Shown: positions 15,715 to 24,554 of the stretch, one piece after another
How the letters are laid out: every line of letters begins with the position of its first letter
How positions within the stretch are numbered: the first letter of the stretch is position 1
NCBI GenBank assembly: GCA_027489455.1
Contig: JAIXZR010000313.1
Span: forward strand, 1-35,874
Length of the DNA: 35,874 nucleotides
Direction of reading: 5' to 3'
Origin: Rubrivivax sp.
Lineage (GTDB): Bacteria > Pseudomonadota > Gammaproteobacteria > Burkholderiales > Burkholderiaceae_C
Notes under the pieces: generated by a model
The model's database searches: none
Told to the model about the DNA's origin: nothing
Seen by the model: only the letters and a program-made list of their open reading frames with translations
Program-made: the position numbers and the translations under genes

Positions 15715-16788
15715 TCAGGCCAGGCACTGCTCCAGGCCCTGCAACAGCACCTCGCGGGGCAGGTCGATGCCGATGAACACCATCTTGCTGCCCTTGGCCT
15801 CGCCGGGGGCCCATTTCGGGCCCAGATCGCTGCCCATCAGCTGGTGCACCCCCTGGAAGATGACCTTGCGATCGCTGCCCTTCATGTAGAGCACGCCCTT
15901 GTAGCGCAGCATCTTCGGCCCGTAGACCTGCACGATCGCGCCCAGGAAGTCTTCCAGCTTGGCCGGGTTGAAGGCGCGCGGGCTGCGGAAGACGAAGGAC
16001 TTCACGTCGTCGTCATGGGCATGGTGGTGCGGGTGGTCGCAGGCCTCGCCCGGCGCGTGGTCGTGGCCTTCATGGCCGTGGTCGTGACCGTGGTCATGGC
16101 CGTGATGATGGTGGTCGTGGTCATCGGCCTTCAGGAAATCCGGGTCGATGTCGAGCTTGGCGTTCAGGTTGAAGCCCTTCAGATCGAAGATCTTCGCGAT
16201 CGGCACTTCGCCGAAGTGCACGGCCTGCTGCGGCGCCCGCGGGTTCATGTGCTTGATGCGGTGCATCAGCGCGTCGACGGCGCCGCTGTCGACGAGATCG
16301 GTCTTGCTGATGAAGATCTGGTCGGCGAAGCCCACCTGCCGGCGGGCTTCCTGGCGCGTGTTCAGCTGCTCGTCGGCGTGCTTGGCGTCGACCAGCGTGA
16401 GGATGCTGTCGAGCAGGTAGCTTTCGGCGATCTCGTCGTCCATGAAGAAAGTCTGCGCCACCGGGCCTGGATCGGCCACGCCCGTGGTCTCGATCACCAC
16501 GCGGTCGAAGCTCAGCTCGCCCTTGCGGCGCTTTTCGGCCAGATCAGCCAGGGTGGAACGCAGGTCTTCGCGGATGGTGCAGCAGACGCAGCCGTTGCTC
16601 ATCTGGATGACCTGTTCGTTGGTGTCGGCCACCAGGATGTCGTTGTCGATGTTCTCCTCGCCGAACTCGTTCTCGATCACGGCGATCTTCTGCCCGTGGG
16701 CTTCGCTCAGCACGCGCTTGAGCAGCGTGGTCTTGCCGGAGCCCAGGAAGCCGGTCAGGATGGTGGCGGGGATGAGGCCTTGCGACAT
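15715..16788 (-). CDS. COG0523 (CobW/YjiA-type) GTPase, putative zinc metallochaperone
   Basis: G3E-family GTPase that in known members hands metal, usually Zn(II), to client proteins under GTP control. The 357-residue product has P-loop GFLGSGKT at 13-20, the family metal-binding motif CxCC at Cys67, Cys69 and Cys70 (GCVCCT), Glu-rich switch sequence, a Walker B-like ETTGVADP near 100-107, and a guanine-specificity SKTD near 161-164. Residues 222-261 are extremely His-rich, with about 18 His plus Asp, an obvious metal store. The C-terminal CobW_C domain follows (SFVFRSPRAFNPAKLEDFL). It is the second gene after the queuosine-precursor transporter (16-bp gap) and lies upstream of the zinc-less dksA with a terminator between. 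No Zur box could be recognised. Confidence 0.93.
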   Translation of the reverse strand: MSQGLIPATILTGFLGSGKTTLLKRVLSEAHGQKIAVIENEFGEENIDNDILVADTNEQVIQMSNGCVCCTIREDLRSTLADLAEKRRKGELSFDRVVIETTGVADPGPVAQTFFMDDEIAESYLLDSILTLVDAKHADEQLNTRQEARRQVGFADQIFISKTDLVDSGAVDALMHRIKHMNPRAPQQAVHFGEVPIAKIFDLKGFNLNAKLDIDPDFLKADDHDHHHHGHDHGHDHGHEGHDHAPGEACDHPHHHAHDDDVKSFVFRSPRAFNPAKLEDFLGAIVQVYGPKMLRYKGVLYMKGSDRKVIFQGVHQLMGSDLGPKWAPGEAKGSKMVFIGIDLPREVLLQGLEQCLA

Positions 16789-16804
16789 GGGGCGCTTTCG
16801 TCGT

Positions 16805-17389
16805 TCAGTGGGCAGGTCCCGCCGGGGCGGGGCTGGGGGGATATGAAGGCGCCGCCCAGGTTTGCAAGCGCGGCAGCAGGGCGCGGTAGGGCGCCAGCAG
16901 CAGCACGGCCATCGCGGCCTTCACGGCCAGGTCGCCGCCGGCGAGCATCAGCCAGTCCATGTCGCTGCCGGCAAAGGCCAGGAAGAAGAACACGCCGGTG
17001 TCCACCACGCTGGCGGCCAGGCTGCCCAGCAGCGGCGCCTTCCACCAGCTGGCCTGGCGCAGACGATTGAAGAGCGCCACGTCCATCAGCTGGGCGAACA
17101 GGAATGCGGCACCCGAAGCCAGGGCGATGCGCCAGGGCGCCAGCAGCAGCGACACCACCACCGCCACCGCAAACCCGGCCCAGGCCACCTGTCGGGCCAC
17201 CTGCGGGCCCAGCGCGCGGTTGGTCAGGTCGCTGACCAGGAACACCAGCGGGTAACTGAAGGCGCCCCAGGTCAGCCAGGCGTTGATTTCGTGCTGCACC
17301 AGCACGTTGGACAGCACGATCACTGCGGCCATCGCGGCCACGGGCCAGGCCAGGCCGCGCAGGCGCAAGGGGGTGGGGGCAGGGGTCAT
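16805..17389 (-). CDS. Queuosine precursor transporter (YhhQ/QPTR family, VUT)
   Basis: Predicted inner-membrane protein of 194 residues with five to six hydrophobic segments, resembling the YhhQ family that imports queuosine precursors such as preQ0 and preQ1 for tRNA modification. Supporting runs are FSYPLVFLVSDLTNRALG (the conserved cytoplasmic D-N loop of the family), FAQLMDVALFNRL, and SVVDTGVFFFLAFAG. The ATG at 17389 was chosen because the open frame further upstream runs into the divergent corC start region and loses membrane character. It precedes the COG0523 GTPase by 16 bp, so the two are probably cotranscribed. No preQ1 riboswitch could be recognised in the 97 bp shared with corC. 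The family assignment rests on pattern recognition. Confidence 0.82.
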   Translation of the reverse strand: MTPAPTPLRLRGLAWPVAAMAAVIVLSNVLVQHEINAWLTWGAFSYPLVFLVSDLTNRALGPQVARQVAWAGFAVAVVVSLLLAPWRIALASGAAFLFAQLMDVALFNRLRQASWWKAPLLGSLAASVVDTGVFFFLAFAGSDMDWLMLAGGDLAVKAAMAVLLLAPYRALLPRLQTWAAPSYPPSPAPAGPAH

Positions 17390-17486
17390 GAGGGCGCTGA
17401 TTGTGCCTGTCGGCGCATCGGGCAGCGCCTGGGCCGGCATGGCCGGTCGGTTATTCTCCGCCCGGTCCCGACTGCCGACACCGTCC

Positions 17487-18449
17487 GTGTCTGAACCTCC
17501 CCAATCCCGGCCTGCCCGCAGCCCGTCTTCCGTCTCCCGTGCCGGCCGCATCGAGCGCGCCGACCGCCCGGACCGGCCCGACCGGCCCGAGACCGCCGAC
17601 CGGCGCACGCTCTTCGAACGCCTGGTGGAATTCGTCTCCCCCGGCATCGACAGCAAGGCCGAGCTGATCAAGACCCTGGCCGACGCCGAACAGCGCGAGC
17701 TGATCGAGCCCGAAAGCCGCCTGATGCTCGAAGGCGTGCTGCGCATGGCCGACATGACGGCCGGCGACGTGATGGTGGCCGCGCCGCGCATGGACCTGCT
17801 GGACATCGGCGCCGACTACGAAGAGCTGCTGGCCCTGGTGATCGACACCGCGCACTCGCGCTTCCCGGTCTATGAAGGCGAGCGCGACAACATCATCGGC
17901 ATCCTGATGGCCAAGGACCTGCTCAAGCTGCAGCGCGCGCCCGAGTTGAACCTGCGCACCCTGCTGCGGCCGGCGGTCTTCGTGCCCGAAAGCAAGCGCC
18001 TGAACGAGCTGCTGCGTGATTTCCGCAGCAACCGCAACCACCTCGCGATCGTGATCGACGAGTTCGGCAACACGGCCGGGCTCATCACCATCGAAGACGT
18101 GCTGGAAGAGATCGTCGGCGAGATCGAGGACGAGTTCGACGAACGCAGCCAGGAGAACGGCATCTACACCCTGGCCGACGGCTCGCACCGCGTGGCCGGC
18201 GATGTGGCCATCGACGCCGTCAACCACGCCTTCGGTGTGAGCCTGCCGGCGCAGGACTTCGACACCATCGGCGGCCTGGTGGCGCACGAGATGGGTCGCG
18301 TGCCCCGCCGGGGCGAGACCGTGCCCGTGGGCGGGCTGAAGTTTTCGGTGATGCTCACGCGCGGTGGCGCCGTGCGCTGGTTCCGTGTCAACCGTGACAC
18401 GGCCGGCGCCGACGGCGAGATCACCGCCGACGGCGGCAACGTGGATTGA
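17487..18449 (+). CDS. corC: CorC/HlyC-type CBS-domain protein (magnesium/cobalt efflux)
   Basis: Cytosolic 320-residue protein of the CorC family, linked to Mg/Co efflux and found next to lnt in many proteobacteria. The N-terminal 40 residues are Arg/Pro-rich with RPDRPDRPE. The helical segment LIKTLADAEQRELIEPESRLMLEGVL leads into two CBS domains (about 80-205; RFPVYEGERDNIIGILMAKDLL and NHLAIVIDEFGNTAGLITIEDVLEEIVGEI), followed by the C-terminal transporter-associated domain (about 225-310). The GTG at 17487 (VSEPPQ) gives the usual family N-terminus. An in-frame ATG at 17439 would add 16 residues. TATTCT at 17452-17457 could be a -10 element, which favours the GTG. The stop overlaps the TTG start of lnt. 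Confidence 0.92.
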   Translation: MSEPPQSRPARSPSSVSRAGRIERADRPDRPDRPETADRRTLFERLVEFVSPGIDSKAELIKTLADAEQRELIEPESRLMLEGVLRMADMTAGDVMVAAPRMDLLDIGADYEELLALVIDTAHSRFPVYEGERDNIIGILMAKDLLKLQRAPELNLRTLLRPAVFVPESKRLNELLRDFRSNRNHLAIVIDEFGNTAGLITIEDVLEEIVGEIEDEFDERSQENGIYTLADGSHRVAGDVAIDAVNHAFGVSLPAQDFDTIGGLVAHEMGRVPRRGETVPVGGLKFSVMLTRGGAVRWFRVNRDTAGADGEITADGGNVD

Positions 18450-20011
18450 GCGCCGCGGTCCCCCCCGGGCTGCGGCTGGCCGAGGCCCTGGCGCTGGCCG
18501 GGCTGGGTGCGCTGCAGACCCTGGCCTATGTCCACACCTGGGCCTGGTGGCTGCCGGTGCTGTGCCTGGCGCTGCTGGTCTGGCGCCTGGACGCCGCCAG
18601 CCCGCGGCTGGCGGCCCTCTGGGGCTGGTGCTACGGCACGGGCTGGCTGCTGGCCGGCGTGTGGTGGCTGTTCATCAGCATGCACCGCTACGGGGGCCTG
18701 CCTTCGCCGCTGGCAGCGCTGGCCGTGCTGGCCCTGGCGGCTGCGCTGTCGCTCTACCTGGGGCTGGCGGCGGGCCTGTATGCACGGCTGCGGCGCGGCA
18801 CGCTCTGGGGTGACGCGCTGCTGTTCGCATCGCTGTTCCTGCTGGCCGAATGGGCGCGTGGGGTGCTCTTCACCGGCTTTCCGTGGGTGGCGCTGGGGTA
18901 CTCGCAGGTGGACGCGCCGCTGGCCGTGCTGGCGCCGTGGGTCGGGGTCTACGGTCTGGGCGCGGCGGTCGCCTGGCTGGCTGCCTTGCTGTCGGCACTG
19001 CCGCGGGTGCGCGTGGGCGAACGCCCCACCCTGCTGGCTGGCGTGGTGGTGCTGCTGACGATGCCGGGCCTGGCCGGGCAGTGGAACTTCACTGCCGGCA
19101 CCGGCATGCTGCGGGTGGCCCTGCTGCAGCCCAACGTCAAGCAGGACGAGAAGTTCAGCACCGAACGCCTGCCCGCCACGCTGGCCTGGGTGGCCACCGA
19201 GCTGCAGCGCGCCGACGCCGATCTGGTCGTGACCCCCGAGACCGCCGTGCCGCTGCTGCCGGCCCAGCTGGCCGAGGCCGCACCGCAGTATTGGGACGCA
19301 CTGGTGGCGCACTTTGCCCAGCCCGGGCGGGCGGCACTGGTGGGCGTGCCGCTGGGCGACTACGAGACGGGCTACACCAACTCGGTGGTCGGCCTGTCGG
19401 CCGCCGGCAGCGACTACCGCTACGACAAGCACCACCTGGTGCCCTTCGGCGAATTCATCCCGCGCGGCTTCCGCTGGTTCACCGACATGATGAACATCCC
19501 GCTGGGCGATTTCCGCCGCGGCGTGGCGGCCGCGCCGTCGTTCGTGGTCGGGGCGCAGCGGGTGGCGCCGCACGTCTGCTACGAAGACCTGTTCGGCGAA
19601 GAGCTGGCGCTGCGCTTCCGGCCTTCGGCCACGGCGCCCACGGTGCTGGCCAATGTCAGCAACATCGCCTGGTTCGGCGACACCGTGGCCGTGGACCAGC
19701 ACCGCAACATCTCGCGCCTGCGGGCGCTGGAGCTGCAGCGGCCGGTGATCCGCGCCACCAACACCGGCGCGACCGTGGCCATCAACCACCGCGGCCGCGT
19801 GCTGGCCGAGCTGCCGCCGGCCACCACCGGCGTGCTCACGGCCACCGTCGAGGGTCGCACCGGCAGCACCGTCTATGCCTACTGGGTGGCGCGATTCGGG
19901 CTCTGGCCGCTGGTGCTGCTGGCGGTGCTGCTGGTGCTGGGCCTGTCGGGGCGGGTGCGGCGCCGCGGCGAGGCCCGGGACACCGAGCTGCCATCGGGTC
20001 TGGCCCCGTAA
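18446..20011 (+). CDS. lnt: Apolipoprotein N-acyltransferase
   Basis: Inner-membrane enzyme that adds the third acyl chain to the N-terminal cysteine of lipoproteins, the last step of lipoprotein maturation. The 521-residue product has about six to seven hydrophobic segments before residue 215 and one near the C-terminus, around a periplasmic nitrilase domain. The catalytic triad of the family is visible as Glu265 (TPETAVP), Lys328 (YDKHHLVPFGE) and Cys378 (HVCYEDLFGE), close to the E. coli positions 267/335/387. TTG at 18446 overlaps the corC stop (TTGA), indicating translational coupling. The stop codon TAA forms the start of a TAAACT hexamer that could be the glyQ -10. Confidence 0.97.
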   Translation: MSAAVPPGLRLAEALALAGLGALQTLAYVHTWAWWLPVLCLALLVWRLDAASPRLAALWGWCYGTGWLLAGVWWLFISMHRYGGLPSPLAALAVLALAAALSLYLGLAAGLYARLRRGTLWGDALLFASLFLLAEWARGVLFTGFPWVALGYSQVDAPLAVLAPWVGVYGLGAAVAWLAALLSALPRVRVGERPTLLAGVVVLLTMPGLAGQWNFTAGTGMLRVALLQPNVKQDEKFSTERLPATLAWVATELQRADADLVVTPETAVPLLPAQLAEAAPQYWDALVAHFAQPGRAALVGVPLGDYETGYTNSVVGLSAAGSDYRYDKHHLVPFGEFIPRGFRWFTDMMNIPLGDFRRGVAAAPSFVVGAQRVAPHVCYEDLFGEELALRFRPSATAPTVLANVSNIAWFGDTVAVDQHRNISRLRALELQRPVIRATNTGATVAINHRGRVLAELPPATTGVLTATVEGRTGSTVYAYWVARFGLWPLVLLAVLLVLGLSGRVRRRGEARDTELPSGLAP

Positions 20012-20014
20012 ACT
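20009..20014 (+). promoter_or_regulatory. Possible -10 element for glyQ
   Basis: TAAACT overlaps the lnt stop codon, 34 nt before the glyQ ATG. There is no convincing -35, so it is offered only as a candidate. Confidence 0.3.
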
Positions 20015-20047
20015 CAAGGGTTCCCCGAACGTCTGCCACCCCTGCGC

Positions 20048-20965
<918 letters not shown>

Positions 20966-20966
20966 G

Positions 20967-23111
20967 ATGCCGCTGCCAGCCTTGTCTGCCCCGCTGCTGG
21001 TGGAGCTGTTCGTCGAAGAGCTGCCCCCCAAGGCCCTGAAGAAGCTGGGCGACGCCTTCGCGCAACTGCTGGCTGACGGCCTGCGTGCGCAGGGCCTGGC
21101 CGATGCCGCTGCGGTGGCCACCGCCTTTGCTTCGCCGCGCCGCCTGGCGCTGCACCTCAGCCAGGTGCTGGACCGCGCCGCTGACAAGCCAGAGCGCGTG
21201 AAGCTGATGCCGGTGGCCGTGGGGCTGGACGCCAGCGGCGCCGCCACCCCCGCGCTGCTGAAGAAGTTGGCCACCCTGGGTGCCGACGCCGCGGCCGTGC
21301 CGACGCTGGAGCGCGCGCTGGACGGCAAGGCCGAAGCGCTGTTCCTGACCAGCACGCTGCCTGGCGCCACCCTGGCTGAAGGCCTGCAGAAGGCGCTGCT
21401 CGAGGCCCTGGCCCGGCTGCCCATCCCCAAGGTGATGCAGTACCAGCTGCAGGCCTCGGGCGGGGGCGAAGAAGACTTCCAGCCCGGCTGGACGAGCGTG
21501 AACTTCGTGCGCCCCGCGCATGGCCTGGTGGCGCTGCACGGCAGCACCGTGGTGCCGGTGCACGCACTGGGCCTGGCCGCCGGCCGCACCACCCGCGGCC
21601 ACCGCTTCGAAGCCGCGACAGCGCAGATCGTGCTGAAGGACGCCGACAGCTACGCCGCACAACTGCGCGACGAAGGCGCCGTGATCGCCAGCTTCGGCGA
21701 GCGCCGGGCGGATCTCCAGCACCAGCTGGCGGCCGCCGCGCAGCGCGAAGGCCTGGTCGCGATCGAGGACGCAGCCCTGCTGGACGAAGTCACCGCACTG
21801 GTGGAGCGGCCCAACGTGCTGCTGTGCCGCTTCGAGGAAGCTTTCCTGGCCGTGCCGCAGGAATGCCTGATCCTGACGATGAAGGCCAACCAGAAGTATT
21901 TCCCGCTGCTGGACGCGGCTGGCCGGCTGACGAACAGGTTCCTGATCGTCAGTAACATCCGGCCCGCCGACGCCAGCCGCGTGATCGAAGGCAACGAGCG
22001 CGTGGTGCGCCCGCGCCTGGCCGACGCGAAGTTCTTCTTCGACCAGGACCGCCGGCGCACGCTGGAAAGCCGCGTGCCGCAGCTGGCCCGCGTGGTCTAC
22101 CACGGCAAGCTGGGCAGCCAGGGCGAGCGCATGGAACGCGTGCGCGCGCTGGCCCGCCACATCGGCCTGCCGCTGGGCGGCGAGGTTCTTGCCGCCCAGG
22201 CCGACCGCGCCGCCTTGCTGGCCAAGGCCGACCTGCTGACCGACATGGTGGGTGAGTTCCCCGAGCTGCAGGGCGTGATGGGCGGCTACTACGCCCGCCA
22301 CGATGGCGAAGCCGAAGTCGTGGCGCTGGCGGTGGAAGACCACTACCGCCCGCGCTTCGCTGGCGACGACCTGCCGCGCGGCGATGCCGGCATCGCCGTG
22401 GCGCTGGCCGACAAGCTGGAAACCCTGGCCGGGCTGTTCAGCATTGGCCAGCTGCCCACCGGCGACAAGGATCCTTTCGCGCTGCGCCGCCATGCGCTGG
22501 GGGTGATCCGCATGCTGATCGAGCGCGACCTGCCGCTGGCCGTGCCCGATCTCGTGCAGCGCGCGTTGCAGCAGTTCCCGGCTGCGCCCGCAGGCACGGC
22601 GCAGGAGCTGATGGGCTTCCTCTTCGACCGGCTGGTGGGCAGCCTGCGAGAGCAGGGCAGCAGCGCGCAGGAAGTCGATGCCGTGATCGCGCTGCGCCCG
22701 CCGCGCTGGGGCGACATCCCGCGCCGGCTGGCGGCTGTGCGCGCTTTTGCCGCGCTGCCGGAATCCGCCGCGCTGGCGGCTGCCAACAAGCGCGTGGCCA
22801 ACATCCTGAAGAAGGCCGACGACAGCGCACCGGGCGCCGTCGATACGGCCCGGCTGGTCGAGCCTGCCGAATCTGCCCTGGCGCAGGCCCTGGCCGGCGT
22901 GGCGCCGGTGGCCGATGCAGCCTTCGAGCGCGGCGACTACACCGCTTCTCTGCAGGCCCTGGCGGCACTGAAGGCGCCGGTGGATGCCTTCTTCGAAAGC
23001 GTGATGGTGAACGCCGAAGACCCCGACCTGCGTCTCAACCGCCTGGCGCTGCTGGCACGTCTGCACGCGGCCATGAACCGCGTGGCCGACCTGTCGCGCC
23101 TGGCCTCATGA
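20967..23111 (+). CDS. glyS: Glycyl-tRNA synthetase beta subunit
   Basis: Second subunit of the alpha2beta2 glycyl-tRNA synthetase, responsible for tRNA recognition. It has 714 residues, slightly longer than the E. coli protein (689). The N-terminus LLVELFVEELPPKALKKLGDAF is the family signature. Further conserved segments are KVMQYQLQASGGGEEDFQP, FVRPAHGLVALHG, RGHRFEA, PQECLILTMKANQKYFPLLD, and the C-terminal anticodon-binding-like FFESVMVNAEDPDLRLNRLALLARL. The ATG at 20967 follows glyQ with one base between. A gmhB gene follows after 30 bp. Confidence 0.98.
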   Translation: MPLPALSAPLLVELFVEELPPKALKKLGDAFAQLLADGLRAQGLADAAAVATAFASPRRLALHLSQVLDRAADKPERVKLMPVAVGLDASGAATPALLKKLATLGADAAAVPTLERALDGKAEALFLTSTLPGATLAEGLQKALLEALARLPIPKVMQYQLQASGGGEEDFQPGWTSVNFVRPAHGLVALHGSTVVPVHALGLAAGRTTRGHRFEAATAQIVLKDADSYAAQLRDEGAVIASFGERRADLQHQLAAAAQREGLVAIEDAALLDEVTALVERPNVLLCRFEEAFLAVPQECLILTMKANQKYFPLLDAAGRLTNRFLIVSNIRPADASRVIEGNERVVRPRLADAKFFFDQDRRRTLESRVPQLARVVYHGKLGSQGERMERVRALARHIGLPLGGEVLAAQADRAALLAKADLLTDMVGEFPELQGVMGGYYARHDGEAEVVALAVEDHYRPRFAGDDLPRGDAGIAVALADKLETLAGLFSIGQLPTGDKDPFALRRHALGVIRMLIERDLPLAVPDLVQRALQQFPAAPAGTAQELMGFLFDRLVGSLREQGSSAQEVDAVIALRPPRWGDIPRRLAAVRAFAALPESAALAAANKRVANILKKADDSAPGAVDTARLVEPAESALAQALAGVAPVADAAFERGDYTASLQALAALKAPVDAFFESVMVNAEDPDLRLNRLALLARLHAAMNRVADLSRLAS

Positions 23112-23141
23112 CCGCTGCCCCCCAACGGCCGGATTGAACGG

Positions 23142-23741
23142 ATGCAGCACACCAAGCTCGTCATCCTGGGGCGCGACGGCGTGCTCAACCAGTTCCGCGA
23201 AGGGCATGTCACGGCGCCTGACGAATGGGTGCCGATCCCGGGGGCGCTGGAAGCCGTGGCGCGGCTCAATCACGCGGGCTGGCATGTGGTGGTGGCCACC
23301 AACCAGAGCGGCATCGGCCGCGGGATGATCGACATGAGTGCCGTCAACGCCGTACATGCCCGCATGCATGCGCTGCTGCAGGCCGAAGGCGGCCGGCTGG
23401 ACGCCGTGTTCTTCTGCCCGCACACGCCCGAAGAGGCGTGCAGCTGCCGCAAGCCCGAGCCCGGCCTGCTGGTGGACATCGGCCGCCGCTATGGCGTGGA
23501 TCTGGGCGGCGTGCCGATGGTGGGTGACACGCTGCGCGATCTGCAGGCCGCACGCGCTGCCGGCTGCGAGCCCCATCTCGTCCTGAGCGGCCGCGCTGCG
23601 CCGCTGCACGGCGAAGCGCTGCAGGCCGTGCTGCTGGCTGCGCCCGGCACCACCGTGCATGCCACCCTGGGCGATTTCGTGGAATTCCTGCAGCGGCGGG
23701 ACGGCAGCGCGCCCGATTCAGGCGCCGGGGGCCTGGGCTGA
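23142..23741 (+). CDS. gmhB: GmhB-type HAD phosphatase (D-glycero-beta-D-manno-heptose-1,7-bisphosphate 7-phosphatase), nucleophile Asp replaced by Gly
   Basis: GmhB removes the C7 phosphate of heptose bisphosphate in ADP-heptose synthesis for the LPS inner core. The 199-residue product matches the family in length and layout: motif I ILGRDGVLN (7-16), motif II TNQSG (53-57), zinc loop Cys92-x-His94 with Cys100-x-Cys102, motif III Lys104 (RKPEPG) and motif IV GDTLRD (128-133). The first Asp of motif I, the phosphoenzyme nucleophile in HAD phosphatases, is Gly10 here (codon ggg, 23169-23171), while the acid/base Asp12 is kept. Everything else is intact, so this is not decay by frameshift. Function as a phosphatase is therefore uncertain. 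Its stop overlaps the plsC start (TGATG). Confidence 0.85.
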   Translation: MQHTKLVILGRDGVLNQFREGHVTAPDEWVPIPGALEAVARLNHAGWHVVVATNQSGIGRGMIDMSAVNAVHARMHALLQAEGGRLDAVFFCPHTPEEACSCRKPEPGLLVDIGRRYGVDLGGVPMVGDTLRDLQAARAAGCEPHLVLSGRAAPLHGEALQAVLLAAPGTTVHATLGDFVEFLQRRDGSAPDSGAGGLG

Positions 23742-24529
23742 TGCGCCTGCTCTGGGGCCTGCGGTCGTTCGTCTTCGTGCTGTGGATGGCGGCCACGGTC
23801 GTGCCCTGGGGCACGCTGATGCTGCTGCTGTCGATGATCTGGCGCGGCGAGAAGCTCTACTGGCCCACGATGCGCTGGCTGCGCATGGCGATCTGGGGTG
23901 CGCGCGTGATCTGCGGCGTGGACTACCGCGTTCACGGCCTGGACCGGCTGCCCACGAAGGGCGACCGCCGCTCGGCCGTGGTGCTGGCTTCCAAGCACCA
24001 GAGCACCTGGGAGACCTTCGCCTACCCCACGCTGATGCCGCACCCGCTGGCCTACGTCTTCAAGCGTGAGCTGCTGTACGTGCCCTTCTTCGGTTGGGCC
24101 ATGGGCCGGCTGGACATGATCCACATCGACCGCAGCAAGCGCGCCGAGGCCTGGAACAAGGTCGCGGCGCAGGGCAAGCGGCTGGCCGCGGAAGGCATCT
24201 GGGTGATCATGTTCCCCGAAGGCACGCGCACACCGCGCGGCGGCCAGGGCAGCTACAAGAGCGGTGCGGCGCGGCTGGCCATCGCCACGGGCGTGCCCAT
24301 CGTGCCGATCGCCGCCACCTCGGCCAAGTGCTGGCCGCGCAAGAGCTTCCTGCTGCGGCCAGGGGTGGTGGATGTCTCCATCGGCGAGCCCATCCCCAGC
24401 GCCGGGCGCGAGCCCGACGAGCTGATGCGCGAGGTCGAGGCCTGGATCGAGGCCGAGATGCGGCGACTGGACCCGCAGGCCTACACCCCGGCCACGTCGC
24501 GGCCAGCGGTGGCCGCTGGCGGCGGCTAG
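23741..24529 (+). CDS. plsC: 1-acyl-sn-glycerol-3-phosphate acyltransferase
   Basis: Membrane-bound acyltransferase that turns lysophosphatidate into phosphatidate in phospholipid synthesis. It has 262 residues: an N-terminal hydrophobic segment (about 8-32) and then the PlsC domain. The catalytic motif, normally HX4D, reads His86-QSTW-Glu91, an HX4E variant. The substrate-phosphate motif FPEGTRT is at 156-162, and KSGAARLAIATGVPIVPIA matches the later family blocks. It overlaps gmhB by one base (TGATG), so it is translationally coupled to it. Because of its position beside gmhB it could serve envelope lipid supply, but a general PlsC role is the simplest reading. Confidence 0.93.
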   Translation: MRLLWGLRSFVFVLWMAATVVPWGTLMLLLSMIWRGEKLYWPTMRWLRMAIWGARVICGVDYRVHGLDRLPTKGDRRSAVVLASKHQSTWETFAYPTLMPHPLAYVFKRELLYVPFFGWAMGRLDMIHIDRSKRAEAWNKVAAQGKRLAAEGIWVIMFPEGTRTPRGGQGSYKSGAARLAIATGVPIVPIAATSAKCWPRKSFLLRPGVVDVSIGEPIPSAGREPDELMREVEAWIEAEMRRLDPQAYTPATSRPAVAAGGG

Positions 24530-24540
24530 CCGGCCGTTCC

Positions 24541-24546
24541 TACAAT
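24541..24546 (+). promoter_or_regulatory. -10 element directly in front of the YgjP-type gene
   Basis: TACAAT matches the sigma-70 -10 consensus in five of six positions and ends 8 nt before the ATG at 24555. Transcription would then begin at or next to the start codon, giving a leaderless mRNA. No good -35 is visible. Confidence 0.5.
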
Positions 24547-24554
24547 CGGGCGCC

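Noticed and set aside
17439-17486. ATG at 17439 as the corC start
   Set aside because: It would place a likely -10 hexamer inside the coding region and adds residues unlike the family N-terminus; the GTG at 17487 fits better, though not proven.
16789-17486. preQ1 riboswitch in front of the queuosine-precursor transporter
   Set aside because: The 97-bp spacer with corC shows no recognisable pseudoknot-type aptamer with an A-rich tail.
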